Positions 30,861-33,874 of a DNA stretch of 33,874 nucleotides are shown piece after piece. The DNA is taken from positions 1 through 33,874 of the forward strand of contig CAJXPD010000097.1 of the NCBI GenBank assembly GCA_913057785.1, in the 5' to 3' direction. The translations under genes were made by a program, and so were the position numbers. A model generated the notes under the pieces. It was not told where the DNA came from. It was given only the letters and a program-made list of their open reading frames with translations, and did no database searches. Source of the DNA: an uncultured Lewinella sp. (GTDB lineage Bacteria; Bacteroidota; Bacteroidia; Chitinophagales; Saprospiraceae). Positions within the stretch are counted from its first letter, which is position 1. Each line of letters begins with the position of its first letter.

Positions 30861-31958
30861 TTAATCAATCTGGGCATAAAAATTCAGGAGCTTTTTTTGC
30901 TCTTTTTCCCAATTCAACTCTAGACGCGCTGCATGACAATTTTTCTTTAGGATGACATATCGATCGGAGGTGGGCTTTACTTTATTTACCGCTGTAACAA
31001 CAGATCCAATACTTAGGTTCTCCAAAAGTTCAAATACTTCATACTTTTCTTGCAGGGCACTGTACTCTGGAAAGTTCATTTGAAGGGAGGGTAGCCCCGC
31101 TTGTATGTAATCAAAGCTTTTATTGGCAAGTGAATAATAATAGCTTAGGCCTCTGTTTTCCAGAAGATTTAGGCCTAGGTGTGCCTGTGGGGTGATGCTT
31201 CTGAGCTCCTCCGGATTTAAGTAACCAAGGAATTTTACCTGTTTATGCAAATTTAGCTCACTAGTCAAATCACGTAAGGCCAAGGAGAGATCCCCTTCTC
31301 CCGCCAACCACAGTTCAACATGTTCAAGCTTTAGCATGGCTTGAATCAGGACCTCTAGGCCGCGCCCCTCATTAAGCACTCCCTGATATATTAGAATAAA
31401 TGGAGGAGGAGATTCAGATTTACGAAGGCGCTGCGTAACCACGGGAACATTCCTGATTACTTCGAATGCGGGGCCATACCGCTTAGTCATGATGTCAGCT
31501 AAGGCATCTCCAACGGTATAGCAGTATTTGAATTGAGGAATTGCCCAGTCTGCGATTCTTGCCCAAATCCGTTGTATTCTGGGTCGACGAACCACTTCAG
31601 GTACTTCGGTGAAATATTCGTGTGCGTCATAGACTCTTTTCTTTCTCCTCAGCTTACTGACAATTAAATTGGGGAGTATGGTGTCCAGGTCAACGGCGCA
31701 AAGTATATCCACGGGTACCCAGAGTAAGAATAGAAATAAACGCAAGTTGTATTCAGCATAAAAAAGGGCACCGTTTTGGAACCAACAGCGAAGTCTTTTC
31801 TGCCGGAAAGTATGCTGGGATAGGGGAGGAGAGACTTTTTTTAACCGACCGATCAGCAACACCTCATACCCATGCTGTTGCAAACTGGTACATATCCTGA
31901 TCATTCTTTGGTCGTAGTTGAGATCATTGGTGACCGAAAAACAGATGCGCCCCCTCAT
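30861..31958 (-). CDS. Glycosyltransferase family 4 protein
   Basis: A 365-residue GT-B glycosyltransferase that probably adds a sugar to an envelope glycan or lipid precursor. The start is the ATG at 31958, because it overlaps the RecQ stop as ATGA; an in-frame codon at 31970 would lie inside recQ. The N-terminal Rossmann half (1-180) has SVTNDLNYDQRMIRICTSLQQHGYEVLLIG and a DAHEYFTEVP segment with a conserved His. The C-terminal half has the donor-binding pattern: YQGVLNEGRGLEVLIQAM, LWLAGEGD, VKFLGYLNPEEL, and SYYYSLANKSFDYIQAGLP, which replaces the classical E-x7-E region. No signal peptide; a hydrophobic stretch around 71-90 may associate with the membrane. Donor and acceptor are unknown. 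Coupling to recQ looks positional and not functional. Confidence 0.88.
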   Translation of the reverse strand: MRGRICFSVTNDLNYDQRMIRICTSLQQHGYEVLLIGRLKKVSPPLSQHTFRQKRLRCWFQNGALFYAEYNLRLFLFLLWVPVDILCAVDLDTILPNLIVSKLRRKKRVYDAHEYFTEVPEVVRRPRIQRIWARIADWAIPQFKYCYTVGDALADIMTKRYGPAFEVIRNVPVVTQRLRKSESPPPFILIYQGVLNEGRGLEVLIQAMLKLEHVELWLAGEGDLSLALRDLTSELNLHKQVKFLGYLNPEELRSITPQAHLGLNLLENRGLSYYYSLANKSFDYIQAGLPSLQMNFPEYSALQEKYEVFELLENLSIGSVVTAVNKVKPTSDRYVILKKNCHAARLELNWEKEQKKLLNFYAQID

Positions 31959-33874
31959 GATTTCGCCCATTTGAATGACTCTCCTTCTTTTTCCACAAAA
32001 CCTTCATCCACTAAATATTCCATTACCTGCAAAACCTTATTCTCATGTCTTGAAGTAAAGGAATCCACAATTTCACCCAAACTCAGCTGTTCTCTTTTTA
32101 GTAAGCGATGAATCTTCGTCTTGTAACGTTCGAACTCATCTTTATCCACCTCAGCCTTGTGCCGACCTAAACACACGTCACAGATTCCACATTTATCTTC
32201 AGTGTCTTCTCCAAAGTAGCGTACCAATTGTTGCTGCCGGCATAGTACAGTTTCTGCATAGGAGATAGCCTTATTGACCCGTTCCAAATAGCGATTCTTC
32301 CGAAAATGATAGAGTTGTTGATCAATGAAAAGATCTTCAAGGGGCAATCTTTCCTGTAGGAAGATGATCTGCGGGTTTTCCTTCTGCGGGACATAGTCAA
32401 CAATGCCCTCCTTACGCAGCAACAGCAAGGCGCGTTGGAGATCAGTTTTGGGAATGGATAAAGATCTAGCCAGCTGTGTTTCCCTCAGTTTGATGTAATC
32501 TTGGAAAGCGCCTTGGTAAGACCGGAGAATGACTTTCAAGATCTTATCAAGCTTGGGATTGCGCAATTGAAAATCGTATAGGGTATCCTTATTTACCTTG
32601 ATACGCAAACTAGCCGGAATAAAGACCGCTTCAGTAAGTATGATTAATCCCACCTGTTCCAGCGCCTTCAAACTATTGAAGACCTTTACCGGATGGAATT
32701 GAAACTTCTGCGCAAAGTCGATAATGTCGAAATCAAAGCTCTGACCTTCTCCACCACCAATAGCTAACTGTAGAAAGCTGCCTAAGGCTTGGTAGGTCTT
32801 TTTGATTTCGCCGATTTCCGGAAAGGCCAATTCGTAGTTCCGCTCTAGTTGCTTTTTATCCTGCTGATTGTAAAGGAGGACAGCATAGGCCTTTTGTCCA
32901 TCTCTTCCCGCTCTTCCTGCCTCTTGAAAGTAGGCTTCTAGATTATCCGGTAGATCCATGTGCACCACGGCTCGAACATCAGGCTTATCGATGCCCATGC
33001 CAAAGGCATTCGTGCTAACCATGACCCTAGTCCGGTTTTCCGTCCAGGCCTCTTGCTTCAAATCTCGAGTGGCTGTGGGCAAGCCAGCGTGATAATAGTC
33101 CGCCGCGATTTTCCTCTTACCCAGATAATGCGCGATTTCTTTAGTCTTACGGCGATTTCTTACATAAACTACCGCACTACCTCGCACATTGGTGAGGATC
33201 TGCGCCAACTTGCCAAATTTGTTCTCCTCTTGCAATACGCTGTAGGACAAATTAGAACGAACAAAGCTCTTTTGGTACACCTGCTGCTTTCCAGCACGAA
33301 AGGCCAGCTTCTCCTGAATATCCTTCACTACCTCGGCAGTGGCCGTAGCGGTCAGAGCAATAAAGGGCGTATTAGGAATGAGCTCGCGTAAATTCACAAT
33401 CTGAAGATAGGGAGGTCGGAAGTCATAGCCCCATTGCGAGATACAATGGGCTTCATCCACTGCTACTAGATTGACTTGCATCTTTTTGATCCGTTCAATC
33501 ACTAGCTCGGATTGTAGCCGTTCGGGAGAGAGGTAGAGAAACTTCACCTGTCCATAAACGCAGTTATCCAATATGCGATCAATGTCTCGGAAAGACATGC
33601 CAGAAAAGATGGCCTCGGCCTTGATCTTTCGCTTACGGAGATTGGCGACCTGATCTTTCATGAGTGCGATCAGGGGAGATACCACGATAGCAATGCCATC
33701 CATGGCTAGGGCCGGTACTTGGAAACAGACGGATTTGCCGCCACCAGTGGGTAGTAGGGCCAAGGTATCATTCCCCGCTAGTACCGATTGAATGATCTCC
33801 TCTTGCAAGGCCCGAAAGCCTTCAAAACCCCAATACTTTTGCAATATGTCTACCGGTTCAAGAGCGTGCATATC
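31955..33874 (-). CDS. recQ: RecQ-family DNA helicase (start at or beyond window edge)
   Basis: An ATP-dependent 3'-5' DNA helicase for recombination and fork repair. Taking the ATG at 33871, it is 638 residues; one more in-frame codon is visible upstream, so the true start may lie outside. Motifs: LPTGGGKS Walker A (40-47), DEAH (139-142), the aromatic-rich loop HCISQWGYDFRPPY (142-155), TATATAEV (motif III), NAFGMGIDKPDVR and QEAGRAGRDG (motifs V/VI). The four zinc-ligand cysteines come late: Cys544, Cys561, Cys564 and Cys567 (CGICDVC). About 190 residues of winged-helix-like sequence lie between them and the helicase core. After the zinc site comes a 70-residue winged-helix-like tail, with no recognisable HRDC domain. 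This differs from the E. coli order (zinc site directly after the core, then WH, then HRDC) and seems to be a Bacteroidota variant. Confidence 0.93.
   Translation of the reverse strand, partial: DMHALEPVDILQKYWGFEGFRALQEEIIQSVLAGNDTLALLPTGGGKSVCFQVPALAMDGIAIVVSPLIALMKDQVANLRKRKIKAEAIFSGMSFRDIDRILDNCVYGQVKFLYLSPERLQSELVIERIKKMQVNLVAVDEAHCISQWGYDFRPPYLQIVNLRELIPNTPFIALTATATAEVVKDIQEKLAFRAGKQQVYQKSFVRSNLSYSVLQEENKFGKLAQILTNVRGSAVVYVRNRRKTKEIAHYLGKRKIAADYYHAGLPTATRDLKQEAWTENRTRVMVSTNAFGMGIDKPDVRAVVHMDLPDNLEAYFQEAGRAGRDGQKAYAVLLYNQQDKKQLERNYELAFPEIGEIKKTYQALGSFLQLAIGGGEGQSFDFDIIDFAQKFQFHPVKVFNSLKALEQVGLIILTEAVFIPASLRIKVNKDTLYDFQLRNPKLDKILKVILRSYQGAFQDYIKLRETQLARSLSIPKTDLQRALLLLRKEGIVDYVPQKENPQIIFLQERLPLEDLFIDQQLYHFRKNRYLERVNKAISYAETVLCRQQQLVRYFGEDTEDKCGICDVCLGRHKAEVDKDEFERYKTKIHRLLKREQLSLGEIVDSFTSRHENKVLQVMEYLVDEGFVEKEGESFKWAKS

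Noticed and set aside
1-33874. tRNA, rRNA, CRISPR, insertion sequence, prophage or defence system
   Set aside because: Reading through both strands showed no cloverleaf-like gene, no regularly spaced direct repeats, no transposase or integrase motif, and no recognised defence protein. The RecQ helicase looks like an ordinary housekeeping gene.

Overview
The window looks like a chromosomal segment of a Bacteroidota genome, most likely a Saprospiria/Lewinella-like or related environmental lineage (the class is inference). The signs are a SusC/SusD pair, a subtilase with a C-terminal type IX secretion (T9SS) sorting domain, a PF14905-type outer-membrane barrel, DUF4836 and DUF2461 proteins, many short lipoprotein signals, no clear Shine-Dalgarno sites, and a few TAnnTTTG-like -7 elements. 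I see no tRNA, rRNA, CRISPR array, transposase or phage gene.

Layout. (1) 1-3843, plus strand: the 3' part of polyphosphate kinase, a DUF4836 lipoprotein, and an exported thioredoxin-like/MsrA-like fusion, with intrinsic terminators after the last two. (2) 3954-9393, plus strand: a fructan or sucrose locus with an MFS sugar porter, a GH32 lipoprotein 2 nt behind it, and a TonB-receptor-like barrel protein. (3) 9405-11627, minus strand: a small exported protein resembling a T9SS type B sorting domain, a LolA-like lipoprotein, and an aquaglyceroporin. (4) 11916-13761, plus strand: an aldo/keto reductase and a DUF2461 protein. (5) 13775-18441, minus strand: a four-gene cluster read as CoA-transferase, dipeptide epimerase, D-aminoacylase-type lipoprotein, and a PheC-like cyclohexadienyl dehydratase lipoprotein. 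The last three are tightly packed and suggest handling of D-amino-acid peptides or acyl-amino acids. (6) 18578-23733, minus strand: a small exported DUF2541-like gene with its own terminator and a 16-bp palindrome upstream, then an operon of subtilase, exported hypothetical and DoxX-like membrane protein. (7) 23938-29492, minus strand: SusC, SusD and a surface lipoprotein, ending in a strong terminator. (8) 29908-33874, minus strand: RecQ helicase, a GT4 glycosyltransferase overlapping it by ATGA, and an aldose 1-epimerase.

Working together. Region 2 would split fructans or sucrose at the cell envelope and import the sugar across the inner membrane. Region 7 is a generic outer-membrane importer with no carbohydrate enzyme beside it; its nearest hydrolase is the secreted subtilase, so peptide uptake is possible but unproven. 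Region 5 mixes exported lipoproteins with cytosolic enzymes and is the best candidate for an undescribed pathway. Noteworthy non-coding structure includes a nested inverted repeat before the DUF4836 gene, a palindrome with an extra half-site 11 bp away at 19154-19180, a low-complexity repeat tract between susD and its downstream lipoprotein gene, and a 415-bp leader/intergenic region before susC.
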